Assembly (NCBI GenBank): GCA_009767595.1
Contig: VSDK01016794.1
Span: forward strand, 207,700-271,699
DNA length: 64,000 nt
Reading direction: 5' to 3'
Origin: Symbiodinium kawagutii
Lineage: Eukaryota; Sar; Dinophyceae; Suessiales; Symbiodiniaceae
This document shows, piece by piece, positions 1 to 12,582 of the stretch; within the stretch, counting starts at the first letter, position 1; every line of letters starts with the position of its first letter. The notes beneath the pieces are model-generated. The model was not told where the DNA came from, did not search any database, and saw only the letters and a list, made by a program, of their open reading frames with translations. The position numbers and the translations under genes were made by a program.

Positions 1-4
1 GATG

Positions 5-81
<77 letters not shown>

Positions 82-82
82 T
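1..82. repeat. (GAT)n microsatellite
   Basis: GAT units with GGT interruptions at the window edge. Confidence 0.95.
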
Positions 83-1638
83 GCCCCCCCTTGCGCCTGC
101 GTCCAACGTCGCAAGGCATCTAGGGCTGTCTCCGGCTGCCTCGTGACAAGTAGAGGTTGAGTACACCAGAACTTTGACAACTGTGAAGAAGTAGATATGA
201 CGCTGCTACCGAAGTGGCCCATACAATCTAAGGCACATGAACTGATCACCAGCATCCTGCTGTGTCTTCACATCAAGCTTTGAACGGCCAACATTTGTCG
301 GAGTCATATGTCTCTTGTGCACGCAGCTCATGCGCTGCCTTTGCACCATGCAATTCCTGGCAGAATGAAGCAGTATTAAGAAGCATGAACCATGCCTAGC
401 CATCATTAATGAACCATCACTAATGGTTGCTCCATAATTACCAATGAACCTCCATATTTGATCGCAAATCACCAGCTGTTTAGCCAGTCAACTGGGGTAT
501 TTATTGATACTGATCTCATATCAATCATCATTCGTCCACCATTCACCAGCATTGAGCAGCCACCTGAACTCACAATATCAACAGCACCGCGCCTTTGAAG
601 TTCTTCCTGCCAGCGGTAGCGAAGTCAAAAACGGAAGTTTTTGGCCCGAAGGTTTTGGCGAATGATTTGTCCAAAACGCGAATCAATTCACCATGTTTCA
701 TCGAAAGCTGATTCATCAAAGATTAATTTAACCATATGTGGGCCATCCAGATGGTGAATTGTGGTAAATGATCATTGATCATCCAGAACTTTCAGATCCA
801 CCGCCAAGCTGGGACAGTTTCCGGCTCATTCACGGGCCGGGGTTGTCCGTGGTACCCCGCCTCCATTGATCGAAGAGACCCTTCACCATGGCATGGCAAG
901 AGTCGCTGCTGGGGTGTTGCAGTAAGTTAGTGATTTTAATGTGGGCCATGCTGCCCAGCTTCTGTATCAGAATCACGCGGGAAATTCTCCTGTCTGAATC
1001 CCTGAAGCACACGGATACCGGCGAAATGTTCACAGTACTTGTGTTTCCTGTGGTAGTCGATCAACGCGGAATATTTTTCCGAAATGTCTTCAAATAAGAG
1101 TTGAAAATGTGGGAGCAAAGTGTGATTGGTGTTGCTGGTGTTGGGTTTCCCGCACTATGGGGAAGATATATATATATATCAAACATGCATTTAAATGATG
1201 ATATGATATCACGCGTTTCTTTTCTATCTGCCTTTTTGGGATGATTCTTTACTGTGACTATACTGATCATGAGGTGACGGCCATCGAAATCATGTTCATC
1301 CTGGTGATACCAGTGAGGATTGGGGGCGATTTTTCTGCAAAAAATGCTCACAGTGATGGGTCCAGTGTTGATTGTGGCCAGCACGATGACATTGATGATC
1401 ATCTATGCTGACATCTGATTGATACACAATACAATCTTATTGCATTGAGCAAAAATACGTTGGTCATCATCATGTTAATCTTGCCAGGGTCATTTTTGAA
1501 TACAACAATGACCATGACGACCATGGCGATGCTGGTCCCGGGGTTGTGACTATGAGTATCATATGATAGCGATGATGAGAAGAGTGGTGATGACAACGAT
1601 CTTGACGTCCTTTTTGCTGTTGTTGTTGTTGCTGTTGT

Positions 1639-1670
<32 letters not shown>

Positions 1671-2710
1671 ATGATGTTGCTGATGATGATCATGATGATG
1701 AGCGTGACCAACAATAATTATAGGCGTATATCACCAATAAACACTAGGGGTGACAAGTGACGATTCTGATGATGCTGGACACGGCATGGAGCCGCAAAAA
1801 CATGATGCCTAGAGCCTGGACCATGGTCTTTCCTGCTGTCAACATGACGCCCGTGCTCCAAGCGCCCGCATACCCGTGCTGGGATGCCTTTATGCAAGGC
1901 GTCCATACTTTACAACATGGAACTGTTCACAGAATTTGGTGAATGCGTGGGCTACTCTCAGATTGGATGTGTGGGCGCATATCCTACACAAATTCAAAAT
2001 ATGAGACATACTCCAGATTAACTCTATACAAATTCTTTACTTGAGGGTTTTTGACGATATGAAAGCTAATTCCGACCTTGTTCCTTTAGATTGCTGATGA
2101 GCTCAGTGGCGATCCATCCCTGCGAGATTTTCTCAGTGCACGACACGCCTCGTATTGAGGCGTCTATCGTCACTGCTCATGCTGCAGAATATGGTGTGGC
2201 ATCAGCGGCAAGAGAAAACACGAAAGCAGATCGATTCAGTGAGGTCTATTGAGCAATGCAGTACACCCAACGATAGACCATGACTATTGGATTGAAAGGT
2301 GCACCAGTGAATGGTATTACTGTAAGATTGCTGAGGTAGATCACAAGTTCTAGTGTTATTGTATTTTCAATCTGATTAAACCACATCTAGTGGGTACTTA
2401 CTGACCGGATGTGCATACCCCAAAGGTGGTTGATCTTGTGTGCCAGGCACACCACAATTTGAGGTTCTCGACCATCCTTTGAAGACCTCACCACCGTTGA
2501 CACACCATTTCACATCTTTGAGTCTTTGAGACAGAGTGGGTTATGCGACAACGCGCACATGTTGCACGTTCTTTGCATGCACACATGCGAGTCCTTGAAA
2601 AGTCTTTGACAGAATCCTATGAAGCAAGATTAGGCACAAAGCCAGTCCTTCAGCTAGAGAAAAGCAAATGAAGAAAATTCACAAAATCAAGTGGCAATTA
2701 TCCCAATGCC
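83..2710. other. No gene recognised
   Basis: Moderately AT-rich single-copy-looking DNA with short open frames on both strands, none with splice borders or domains; one microsatellite at 1612. Confidence 0.5.
1612..1702. repeat. (GTT)n/(GAT)n microsatellite
   Basis: TTGTTGTTG run grading into GATGATG. Confidence 0.9.
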
Positions 2711-2713
2711 ATG

Positions 2714-2808
2714 TGGTGGTTTCTTAATATAGGGGTACCCCCTAATCATCCATCATTCATTTCTAGTGATAAACCGACCATTTTTGGGGTCCTCCATGAG
2801 AAATCACC
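2714..2808. repeat. Family 1 inverted-repeat element (MITE-like)
   Basis: Ends TGGTGGTTTC and GAAATCACCA are inverted copies; inside each end is the family core (AGGGGTACCCCC; GGGGTCCTCC). Confidence 0.75.
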
Positions 2809-3328
2809 ATTTGGATACCTCTTCCTTGAGTCTTGGTAAAATGACAGGGGTGTCTGATATCTTCCTGCAAACTGATTGAACAGGCGGAAACTGGCTACTG
2901 CATTTCCATGACATAAGATCTTCATAGGTTTTGGGCGATCTCCCAAAGAAGGCATTAGAGTTTGGTGCTTGGCTGTCGCAATAACCAATGTTGATGGGAC
3001 AGCCACTGCAACCTGATGACAACCAATCAACGGGTTCTGACAGCCCCCAGATTGCTTCTTGGCTGCTCACGACCATTGGTCAAGGTAAATAGCCAACCAA
3101 CCTGAGTCGTTTATTGTCAGTCATTGTCCTGCAACAAATTATTGTCGGGCAACAAATATCAACCATTATTCCAATTGACCATTCTCCATGTGGAACCCTC
3201 CTCATCCTGTGTCACTCGGGCATCGTCCGCACCTGTCTCATCAGCCATGTGTCCGACATCAACCGATATTAGTAGCGAGCCTTGATTTCTATACTGCTGC
3301 TGCGAACTATGATCAACATTTCTCAACA

Positions 3329-3435
3329 CTACTGTTGGTGGAGGAAATCCTGCACCAGCTGGTTGGTTGTTTATCCCATTATTTATAGAGTTTAAACCAT
3401 CCCAGGTGGTGCAGGATTTCCTCCATCAACAGTAG
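3329..3435. repeat. Long hairpin (33 nt arms)
   Basis: 3329-3361 (CTACTGTTGGTGGAGGAAAT...) and 3403-3435 are reverse complements with about two mismatches; 41 nt spacer. Confidence 0.8.
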
Positions 3436-3490
3436 GTCGTGTTTATGGTTAAGTGCCTGTCAGAGTGCCTCGCTACCCCAAGATCGACAG

Positions 3491-3560
3491 CATATCATGG
3501 CAGCCAGCGATGCACATGCCACGCCTCAGGCGGCCGCGCAGCGCTGCGTGCGGACCCATG
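3491..3560 (+). CDS. Short exon-like island
   Basis: Plus strand: GATCGACAG then HIMAASDAHATPQAAAQRCV RTH then GTGAAG. GC-rich 70 nt patch between AT-rich repeats; small, so weak. Confidence 0.28.
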
Positions 3561-3829
3561 GTGAAGCGATGCGCAGCGCTGGGTCGATGATTGAATGATG
3601 GTTTACCAATGGTTAATGATGGTTAATGATGCTTGATGATTTAATGATAGTGGATGATTTAATGATCATTAACCATCATTAACCATCAGTAACCATCATC
3701 AAATCATGGCCATGACAAGTCATGATGCTAATGGGTTCTGCCTGGTAGTTGCACCTCGCTGGCAGCTGAAATCACCGAAACAAGTCCATGTCGCCACCAG
3801 CCGAATGACATCACCATCCAACAGTAGAT

Positions 3830-3931
3830 GGGTGTTTCTTAAAATAGGGGTACCCCAAAATCATCCCATATGAATCATGTGTAGCAGTAAACAAACCATT
3901 TTTTTGGAGTTCCCTATTTTGAGAAGCCACC
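3830..3931. repeat. Family 1 inverted-repeat element
   Basis: Ends GGGTGTTTCTTAAAAT and ATTTTGAGAAGCCACC with AGGGGTACCCC and a shared internal AGTAA-type spacer seen in other copies. Confidence 0.75.
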
Positions 3932-4436
3932 AGATGAGCTTTGGCAAATCCAACTTGCCAGGCTGTGAAATTCAACTCTCATCACCCAATAGCGGCTGAT
4001 CGAAGAATCACGAAACGCACCCAAATGCTTTGATTTTCATGGACACAACCTTCACAAATTAATAAACAAGCTTTTCTGGACGTACCAAGCTTGTTGAATG
4101 GTTGCAAAAGTTATTTCAGTGGCCCGTCTCTAGACAGCGAGCAATTCCCAAGACTCAGCACGCTGCGATTTTTCCCAAGAAGGCAGAAGTTTCAGTGCCA
4201 AATCAAGAAGTTTCAGTTGATATGTCCCACTGTTGGAACTAGATCAAGTTATATCTTCAACATTTGGTCTTGGATTCGCTCATACTCACTTATATCCTAA
4301 GACTCTGTTTCTTGTTGGCGTTCGTAATATCCTACTCTTGCAGTTGCACAAAATGAATCGTTTCCAACCCATGTTAACTACTCAGATGAATCATTTCATA
4401 CTAATCCTTGACTCATATGAATTCGTATCAATTCAT

Positions 4437-4560
4437 ACCAACACACCTACCAACCCACCTACCTACCTAACCTACCCAACCCACCTCCCCACCTACCTCC
4501 CCACCTACCTCCCCACCTACCTACCTTCACCAACACCTCCCCCCACCTCCCCCCACCTTC
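4437..4560. repeat. ACCTACC-type C-rich tract
   Basis: CCCACCTACCTC units; also acts as a pyrimidine-rich tract before the island at 4566. Confidence 0.8.
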
Positions 4561-4565
4561 ACCAG

Positions 4566-4698
4566 GGCACCGCTGGGTGCCCCCCACAACGTGTCCACGC
4601 CACTGGGCAGCTTTCGCAGTTGCCGGCATTGGTCGCGGCCCAGGCGCACCGTCAGGGTCCGCACCTGGAGCGGAGCGCCAATGGCGAAGGGCCGGTGG
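4566..4698 (+). CDS. GC-rich exon-like island
   Basis: Plus strand: a long C-rich tract ending CTTCACCAG, a 133 nt GC-rich patch, then GTGAGT. The best plus frame reads APLGAPHNVSTPLGSFRSCR and on to GAPMAKGRW. The minus strand is also open and convincing (HRPFAIGAPLQVRTLTVRLG), so strand is uncertain; the splice borders favour plus. Confidence 0.33.
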
Positions 4699-4918
4699 GT
4701 GAGTAGAATGACTAGTTGGTGCTTGAACGAGTATAGTAATGGATGTGAATAATGGATAATAATGGTGAATAATGGATAATAATTGTTGATAATGGATAGT
4801 TTACAATGATTAATGGTGGTTGATAGTGATTAATGATGGTTAATAATGGATGATGATGGTTAATAGTGGTTGATAATGGACAATAGAATGATGATAGCGG
4901 CTAAGAATGATCATTACT

Positions 4919-5105
4919 AGTGGTGGTTTCAAGCCCTACGAAAAATATAATTGGCTGGTAGATATTCAGTAGGTATGATGATTTATAATGAGATATTCAT
5001 TATGAATATTAGTCAACCAACCAAGAAACAATATTAGTCAACCGACCAATTGTTAATGAATACGTTTGGGAAAATAAAAAATGTCTAAAGCCACCAACCA
5101 GATGA
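4919..5105. repeat. Family 3 inverted-repeat element, expanded
   Basis: GTGGTGGTTTCAAGCCC at left, AAAATAAAAAATGTCTAAAG and CCACCAACCAG at right, with AGTCAACCAACCA-type motifs inside. Confidence 0.55.
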
Positions 5106-5696
5106 GATATGTGTTATCCATACGTAATGGTATATATCCGTATTTAGTCTTTTATATACTGAGATATATGTATACCAGAGTAGGCTACATATAATGAGAG
5201 ATGCCATACATATCAATGGTATGTATAGAACTGGTATGTATCGGTATGTCATGATATGCATGGCATGTATAGATATACATATTATGTATATCAATGGTTT
5301 TTTATTGATTAGCATTGCTTACTAGCATTTCTCAGTGGTTAATGTTGACAAGAATAATGATATGTTAAGATGATAACCACTTATCATGTAATAGTACTGT
5401 TGATAATACACTTTGATACTATCAACAGCTATTATTAACCCCCTATGACTAATACTCTTAATTGATTAAATCCCTTATTTACTATTAATCAACTATTAAT
5501 TAGCATTAACACTGGCCCTTATTATGAATAGGTGGACCAGTGTTTAAGATATTAACTCTCAATTAACCATTAATTAGCATTAATTAACTATTAATTAACC
5601 ATTAATTAGCATTAACACTGGCCCTGAATGCCTGTTAAGACTTCTCAGTGGTTCATGATCGGTGGATCATGCACCGAGACACTGACCGTTCCCTCG

Positions 5697-5797
5697 TTAG
5701 GCCAGGCCTCAGCACCCAAACGCAGAGCACACACGGCGCAGTGGCCATCCACAGCGGCGGCCACCACGCTGTTCCTAACGAAGCACGGGCAACGCGC
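5697..5797 (-). CDS. Exon-like island, Cys-rich
   Basis: Minus strand: pyrimidine-rich acceptor CCTTCCCAG, then ARCPCFVRNSVVAAAVDGHC, AVCALRLGAEAWPNEGT, then donor GTCAGT. Two CxxC-like or CxC pairs (CPC, CAVC) suggest metal binding. It is a sharp GC-rich patch in AT-rich DNA. The plus strand is also open but lacks a matching donor. Confidence 0.45.
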
Positions 5798-5839
5798 CTG
5801 GGAAGGCTTCACAATTATGGTTTGTAGTAGTTGATAAGG

Positions 5840-7350
5840 CATGGTGATGGGTAGAGGCTCTTAATGGTTCATAATTGTTAGTACCGTTTGGTGCTGAAAA
5901 AAATAGCGCAGTTCGCAGAGTGGAAGTTCCACTGGTGCCATGTTGGCTGATCAACTCTCACGTTGAGCTGGACCGAGATGGGAGCTGCTCTCAAGTGTTA
6001 CCACTAAAATCACACTAAAGCCTTCCAAAACTTTGAGATCTTCAAACCACTGGCATTACTGCCAACCATTTACTGGAACTATAACCATGGAACTATAAAC
6101 CACTATCCCCCCCATGGAACTATAAACCATTTACATCCATTTACTATTCTCCCGCTCTAATCACTATGATCACTATCATCTGAACTTCCAAAGTTCACCA
6201 CGAACGACGGTGCAGAGTTCACTGCCGCGTTTGTTCACCGCCACCGATCTGCAACAGCGGGTCGGCCGGGGATGTGACCCAACAAAATGATCGGCAGCAG
6301 ATCAGCTAAGGATCTCAGAATAGGGGTACCCAAAAATTGCTGGTTTATTACTGAAAATGACTATCAATGGATGATTTGGGGGGTCCTCTATTTTGAGAAA
6401 CGAAACACCCATATAACAAGCTGAAAATTGTACAAAAAATCAGAGATACTAAGATATTACATCTTATATATATATATATATATATATCTCTTTGATACAT
6501 ACTTTTCCAAAAGTATGATAGTCTTAAATGTAATTTTCAACTTTGATACTTCTGTGGATCACTGATGAAAGCAGAAAACTGGCCTGTGCACAGGTTGTGC
6601 GGGTATCCCCTACCACCCAAAAATGATCATGTGGAATTTGTTTTTATCAAATCAGGTGGTTTGCCCACAGGTTTTTGGAATCCAATCGGGCGGTATAAAT
6701 CGTTTACGCATTTGCTGACAAAAACGTGACACATCCAATTCTGCGACCTCTGCTAGAAAGTGAGACAGGCATCAAAGCGAAGGAATCGAATGGAATTCAT
6801 AACCCTAGGATTTCCCTATGTTTCACAAGACAATAAGACAACAAAGTTGATTTTTGCCAAGATCCCTGAGTGTTTTTTCATTGATTGGATCCATATTTCC
6901 ACCAACATGATAGCTGCGGAAGATCATGGAGGCGGCTATGTTGCCGGAACCGGCTACATGCTCCAACCTTTTTGGGCGTGAGCTTTCAACAACTCATCGT
7001 TGGCGATGTTGGGTAGGGCAAACGCTGCAGAAAACTCTCAGTCCTTCCAAAACGCAGCGGTATTGTGATCATTCCCTGGTCAAGACTTTGGGGATTCCAC
7101 ATTTCTATCTTTTGCTAATTATTCCTGTAAACCATGGTGGTTTCGATGAGTTTCTGAAAATCCTTCCCGTTCAAACACCACCGTGCACCCCAATGGATCA
7201 CCATTTCACCACTGTGAATTAAGCATTGTCAATTTGACCATCAATTGACCATCAAGTTACAAATATGAAGCGTCAACTACCATTGATCACTGTTTCACCA
7301 CTGTTATATAAGCATTAATCATTGATGGTCATTGACCATCAATTGACCAT
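5840..7350. other. No gene recognised
   Basis: Holds a family 1 element (6309) and an (AT)n run near 6472; several 60-100 codon frames without supporting signals. Confidence 0.5.
6309..6412. repeat. Family 1 inverted-repeat element
   Basis: Reverse orientation copy; right end is GAGAAACGAAACACCCATAT, core TTTGGGGGGTCC; left end CTCAGAATAGGGGTACCC. Confidence 0.7.
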
Positions 7351-7440
7351 CATTTGACCATCAAGTTACTTAAGCATCGGTGCTTACTCTTTACCACCAC
7401 ATCAAGCATCACTTCACCACCACCTTTCCCTGCTGCGAGC

Positions 7441-7560
7441 TGCGGTAACCAGATGGCTTGGCCGCAGCTGGCCAAGCGATTGCAGCGCGCAACAAAGCGG
7501 CCCTCCACTTGCCTCAGTTGCATCCGACCTGGCCGTGCTGACGCTGATGATCCCCGGAAA
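7441..7560. other. GC-rich exon-like island, strand unresolved
   Basis: Plus reading MAWPQLAKRLQRATKRPSTC then LSCIRPGRADADD; minus reading SVSTARSDATEASGGPLCC then ALQSLGQLRPSHL. Both have partial splice borders (plus acceptor AACCAG; minus donor GTTACC). Confidence 0.25.
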
Positions 7561-8039
7561 TAGAGGGTCGATAATCAGGAAGTAGATAATCATGTTTCTA
7601 TTTTCAGCATTTTCCAGGTATCATTTCTGTTTCTATTTCCGATATGCTAATGATTTATATTTTTCTGCTAGGTTCACCTGGAAATAGAAAATCACCACAC
7701 TGGAAGTTCCAGGGAAATCAGCTGAACAAATGGGCGATTTTCCCATTGCCAGGTCAATCTCCCGGTAGATCTCGGGCGATCAGTAGAAGTACCAGCAGTA
7801 TCAGTATGCTGACGATGATGATATATTATCATTCCTATCAGTGTGTCTTCATTGTCAGACTCTGGTAGAATCATGTGATGGTACGTGGATGGTAGTCAAG
7901 TCAATGCAATCTTGTAAAAATCTTCAAAGACTACCTTCAAGTCAATGCTGGTAGTGAAGTCAAACCGGGTTCAAAGACATGCTTAGCCAGACAAAATCCA
8001 GCACATTGCCGTCACAACCAATTTTCAAGAAGTCACATC

Positions 8040-8444
8040 ATGGAAATCGTCCAGAGGCCCAGCCACTTCCACGTTTCCCCAGCGGATTTCCTAATGACAG
8101 CCAGGCTGTGTGACAGCCATCCAGCCATCCCGTTGGGAGCTGGTTCGCAAGCACTTCCAAGTTGTTTCCATGTCGAAGTTGTGAAATCGCTGGCAGCCGA
8201 GCCTTCTCCGCAGGTACATGGGAAAAGGTTGGCCCCCATAGTGCCTGCCAGTGGATCTCGTGGGCAAGACACAGATTCAGAGACGCTATGGCACTTTCCA
8301 GAGGCGATAGCGCCACAGCCAGCCACGAACAAACAAGCTGGTTTGATGAACAACATCCCTGGCAGCCGGCCTCGAACCAAGCCGCTTGATAGAAGAAGAA
8401 AGACAATTGTGAAATCTTCAACCACACTGCTTCATTCATGCTAG
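8040..8444 (+). CDS. Hypothetical ORF, open on both strands
   Basis: ATG at 8040 opens 134 codons with no recognised domain (MEIVQRPSHFHVSPADFLMT...). Two minus frames across the same interval are also open (130 and 149 codons), which is unusual for such AT-rich surroundings but prevents a strand call. The patch is about 50% GC. Function unknown. Confidence 0.25.
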   Translation: MEIVQRPSHFHVSPADFLMTARLCDSHPAIPLGAGSQALPSCFHVEVVKSLAAEPSPQVHGKRLAPIVPASGSRGQDTDSETLWHFPEAIAPQPATNKQAGLMNNIPGSRPRTKPLDRRRKTIVKSSTTLLHSC

Positions 8445-8578
8445 GTTCCAGTTCGTGAACCATGATCACCCCAAGCTTCATAACCATAAATCAAACCTTC
8501 AGTCAATTTTTGGATCTTTCCACAAACCTAACAGAAACCCCCAGAAATCCAAGCGTTTCGCCCATCGCCTCGCAACAG

Positions 8579-8663
8579 CACTGGGCTGCTTTCCCCACCC
8601 TGCTCGGGCGGGGGCGCAGGCGGCGTGGCAGGCGGCTGCTCAGGCGGAGTTGGCTTGGCAGCA
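8579..8663 (+). CDS. Alanine-rich exon-like island
   Basis: Plus strand: CGCAACAG acceptor, then ALGCFPHPARAGAQAAWQAA and AQAELAWQQ, then GTACCT. Helical composition; short and unsupported otherwise. Confidence 0.28.
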
Positions 8664-9261
8664 GTACCTCAAAAGTGGATCATTGGTTGCTTGGTTGGCT
8701 CGTTGATGATGGTGGGTAGATGGTTGGTGGATGGTTGGTGGATGGTTGGCGAATGATCTTTGATGGATGTACCCCGGGCCACCTAACCCGCGATTCATCA
8801 GTAAGCAATGCCTACTTGCTACGTGATTGACTTCAATGAAAGTCAGTGGCCCGTACAAACCCTGGTCCTCGAATCACCAAAGCGACATCTGTCAAAAGTC
8901 AGAAATGCCAGATGTTGAAAGCAATCCAAATTCTGGACGTGACGGAACTGCTTGTGGCACGCTTATAGTTCTGCTCAGAGCTGCTTCTAGTTACATGGGT
9001 CAAGGCCAGTAAAAGCCCCAAAATGGATGATCCAAACACTCAATACGACCAGCAAAATGTATGGTTCCCCGAACCCCAAGATCTTCCAACCTTCCTCTTC
9101 ACTCTTCCGTTCATGAACGAAGAGACATGAAAAACATTCAAAAGCCAGTATTGCAAACTGATGGAACCAGTTTCACCGTGTTCGGAACAAAACCCCACCA
9201 TTTCCATCCCCCCACTGGCAATCGGTAGCTGGCACTGGTCAACCCCTGGTGAATCCAGATT

Positions 9262-9386
9262 TGGCTGTGGGTCAGTTCACCCTGTACCTATGCTTCCCTA
9301 ATCATTAACCAGCTCGTTTTCCCTATGATTTGCTTGGCCGTTAAAGGCCATAAACTTGATGGTTAACTGCTTGACCCATAGCCATA
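9262..9386. repeat. Family 2 inverted-repeat element
   Basis: TGGCTGTGGGTCAG ... CTTGACCCATAGCCA, with the family interior (ATCATTAACCA, TTTTCCCTATG). Confidence 0.75.
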
Positions 9387-9507
9387 TATAGCTGGTATAT
9401 CCCATTATATCCCCTATAGTTGCTAGTTGTTATCCCCTACTAGGCCCTACTATTAATCATTAACCATTGGTTGTTTTCTGTTCCGAGTTCTTCCCCAGAA
9501 AAGTCCT

Positions 9508-9618
9508 TCAAGACGAGCCCAGGCCTCGCGTAGACGGCCTCGCATTGGCCGCAACTTCTGCAGCTTCGGCTGCTTCATAGCGGGCCAGGCGCGCACTCAA
9601 GGCCGCCATGAGGTGTGG
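9508..9618 (-). CDS. Exon-like island with stop codon
   Basis: Minus strand: GGTGCTCAG then PHLMAALSARLARYEAAEAA, EVAANARPSTRGLGSS and TGA. Alanine/glutamate-rich helix. Possibly a terminal exon. Confidence 0.35.
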   Translation of the reverse strand, partial: PHLMAALSARLARYEAAEAAEVAANARPSTRGLGSS

Positions 9619-9989
9619 CTGAGCACCGGCCTAGCGCAGAGGTGGTGGAGCTGGTCAGTTTCCCAGCGAGTCTTCTCTCACTCGCCACCCCGGATAGGGC
9701 AGAATGATAAACACAAGGTGTCCCCCAGGTGGCTATGTAAATCTTGACATCCGCCTCTTTCGGCACCGCTGTCAAGCACCAGCATGACGAGCAGGTCGTG
9801 ACTAATGGCGTGGACTCATCCCCAGAGCTCACTCTGCCTGTCTTGGCTTGATCTTTACTGTACTTGGCAAAGATGGTAGTCCCAAAAGGCCCTAGACTCA
9901 CGTTGCTCACCGTGATGGAATGCTGCATGCTACACAACCGTTGGTTTCCGGGGCACAAACCTCCCACGGGTTGGACTGTATGACAATGC

Positions 9990-10112
9990 CATAGATAGAT
10001 GGATAGATGGATGGATAGATGGATAGATGGATAGATGGATAGATGGGTAGATGGGTACTAGTAGATGGATGGGTGGATAGATGGGTAGGTGGATAGATGG
10101 ATAGATGGATAG
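9990..10112. repeat. ATAGATGG microsatellite
   Basis: GATAGATGGATAGATGG units. Confidence 0.9.
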
Positions 10113-10786
10113 ATAGATCAACCAAAATGGTAGCGGAACGGCCTGAGAACGTACTTGAAGCAAGAACCACAATACCTTCGCTGCGGAAAAGTGTTAAAAA
10201 ACACCAGCCAGATCATTAATTAAGCATGATTGATGGTCAGTATCCCCTTTCATTGTTGGTTTTTTGATGATTAGCCACTCATGAACTGTATGAACCACTA
10301 CTAGCCACTAGTAAACCATTGGTTGCCATTGGTTAACGGTTGCTACTCATCAATCAAGCATCGCCATGAAAATCAACCGCCAACTATCCATATATCAAGC
10401 ATCGACCAACCATCGAACTACCCAAGAATGGACAGACCATTAAGTAACCAACCATTGACGGTCTCAACTAACCATTACTAGCAGACCTATTATCACCCAT
10501 TAATCATCAAACCATTGAAATCTAACCATCATCGAACCATTAAGTAATATTTACCATCCTTTGACTATTATTAACCTATTAACCCCCATATCAACTAGCC
10601 ATTGGTGGTGATTGTCCCCTTATTACTCAGCATTATAATCCCTATCATGAACTCCTAACTCAACCGTTGTTACCACCATCAACTAGTTGACTAATCATGA
10701 ACTACCTCTCTATTTACCATTAATATTTTTTTACCATTGTGATTAAGCTATCATTAACCCCCATATCATCTACCTCTCTAACCAAC

Positions 10787-10893
10787 CCCCCACTCTTCAT
10801 CTCCGCCTTCTCCAACACAGGATCCTTCACCGCCAGCAGCAGCTGCTGATGCTCCAGCTGCCCAAAGCGGACCACGCCCAACAGCCGCTCCGT
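10787..10893 (-). CDS. Exon-like island
   Basis: Minus strand: CATGCCCAG then TERLLGVVRFGQLEHQQLLL and AVKDPVLEKAEMKSGG, with GT-containing sequence at the far border (GTTGGT). Helical, mixed charge, protein-like. It lies directly beside a family 1 fragment (10911-10935). Function unknown. Confidence 0.45.
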
Positions 10894-10910
10894 CTGGGCA
10901 TGGACCATAG

Positions 10911-10935
10911 GGCGTTCTCAAGTCATAGGGACCAA
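10911..10935. repeat. Family 1 fragment
   Basis: GCGTTCTCAAGTCATAGGGA matches one family end only; borders an exon-like island. Confidence 0.5.
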
Positions 10936-11251
10936 TTGTAGTTAGTCGTTATTAGTGCCTTGATAGTTAGTTAGATAGTTAGTTGGTTAGTTACTTACTT
11001 ACTTACTTACTTACTTAGTTGCTTAGTTGGTTGGTCATTATTAATGATTAGTCTAATGATTCGTGACTATTCTCTAGTCTAATGATTACTTAGTCATTAT
11101 TAATGACTTGAGAATTGTAGTTCTGATGCTTAGAGAGTTAGATTATGATTATGAATCATGATTAACGTGTCTATGAATCATTTATAGTTCCGATGTGATA
11201 CTAGTGATTATTAATTATCTATTGATATAATGTCGATCATTCATAATAGAA

Positions 11252-11300
11252 GTGTATGGATGTTTCTCAAGTCATAGGGGACACCCCTTGCCGTCCTCCT
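11252..11300. repeat. Family 1 half element
   Basis: GTATGGATGTTTCTCAAG then TCATAGGGGACACCCC; no second end. Its 5' flank ATAGAAGTGTATGG is shared with the half element at 39961. Confidence 0.6.
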
Positions 11301-11967
11301 TCATTGAGCATTTCTCGTAAGCATCCACAACCTCTGGTCCCAATGGCTTGAGCAACCATCAAACGGGTCTGACTCGTCAGGTTGGTTATGAGAACAGCCG
11401 ACCTGCAGCATTGGGCTTTCGCACTTCGACTGAGGAATCGTTAATGGAGTTCATAATGGCAAAATGACACAGCAGGCTCATGGTTTGATGAATGTGAATG
11501 GTGATTTAGATGATTGATTCATGGTTTGTTCCTCGTTTATTGACAGTTGATTCGTGGTTCAAGTTGCTTCATTGGTGGTGATTTGATGGCTAATTCAAGG
11601 GTGACAATGGCTAGATATCGATAGAGTCATGGTCAACCATCAATGAGTAAGGATCATCTAGTACCAAGAATAATTTTGCGGCGCAAAAAATTGTGGACTG
11701 CAACAATCTCAGTGGCATGTCTTGCCTTTCTCTGTTCAATACACGACAAACGACTGGAGTTTCTTTTCAACCACGGATTCGGACTTTCAGCCAAATTCGT
11801 AACACTGTGTGTTTGATATTCTGGTTAACAAGCTGGCTGATAAGCTTGTTTCAGTAACCAAGTTGAATATCAAAGAAGTTGAATATCAAACAAGTTGGAT
11901 CCCTTATGATAACAAGCTGCTTGATCACCTGCTTCGTGGCTTCATAGCTTCCAACTGGGCTGCTCGA

Positions 11968-12069
11968 TCAGCCGGCCTCCTCAGCCGTCAGCGGTGCATC
12001 GGGCTTGGTAGATTCCTTGGGCGCCTCGTCTCCTTCGGTGCCAGGAGCCTCTTCGGCATCCTCGGGGGC
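11968..12069 (-). CDS. Acidic C-terminal exon
   Basis: Minus strand: GACCACCAG acceptor, then 33 codons and TGA (APEDAEEAPGTEGDEAPKES, TKPDAPLTAEEAG). Acidic, Ala/Pro/Glu-rich tail typical of a protein C-terminus. A small assembly gap lies about 60 bp upstream on that strand. Confidence 0.45.
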   Translation of the reverse strand, partial: APEDAEEAPGTEGDEAPKESTKPDAPLTAEEAG

Positions 12070-12131
12070 CTGGTGGTCACGCGGTCAGTCACAGTGGGTC
12101 CCCGCGCCTGGAAGCTTCGCTGAAAATCAGC

Positions 12132-12144
12132 NNNNNNNNNNNNN
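12132..12144. other. Assembly gap (13 N)
   Basis: Run of N beside the 11968-12069 exon. Confidence 1.
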
Positions 12145-12582
12145 CAGCAGGAAAATCTTCGCAGTTTTTACTGAAAGGAAACCAGGAAAAAACCAGCGAG
12201 GACAGAGTGGAACATGTTGATCTGCCGAGCTCAAGCATTTTGAGGATTTTTCTCGTTCGGTTGTCCGGCCGTGCTGCCATGGCCATGCAGTTGGCCGCTG
12301 GGTGCCGAGCCGCTTCACTGAGAGTGTACCTGGCTGCGTTGTGTGTCATGGGAAGCGGACTTCAGGAAATCAAAAAATGTCTGTCTTCTCAAACACGAAA
12401 ACGAAACTGTCTTCAAGCCATTTAGGGTTTTGCATCTTCCTTTCCCAATGTGTTCCAAAAGCACGCCAACAATGTGTGTCCGCATGAAGCCATGTTCTTT
12501 CTCAGGTGAGGTTCGGCTGGTTTTACCATGCCCCAATGCCTGGCGATCCCCAGCATTGGTTGGATATTCCTTCGTGTGAAAC

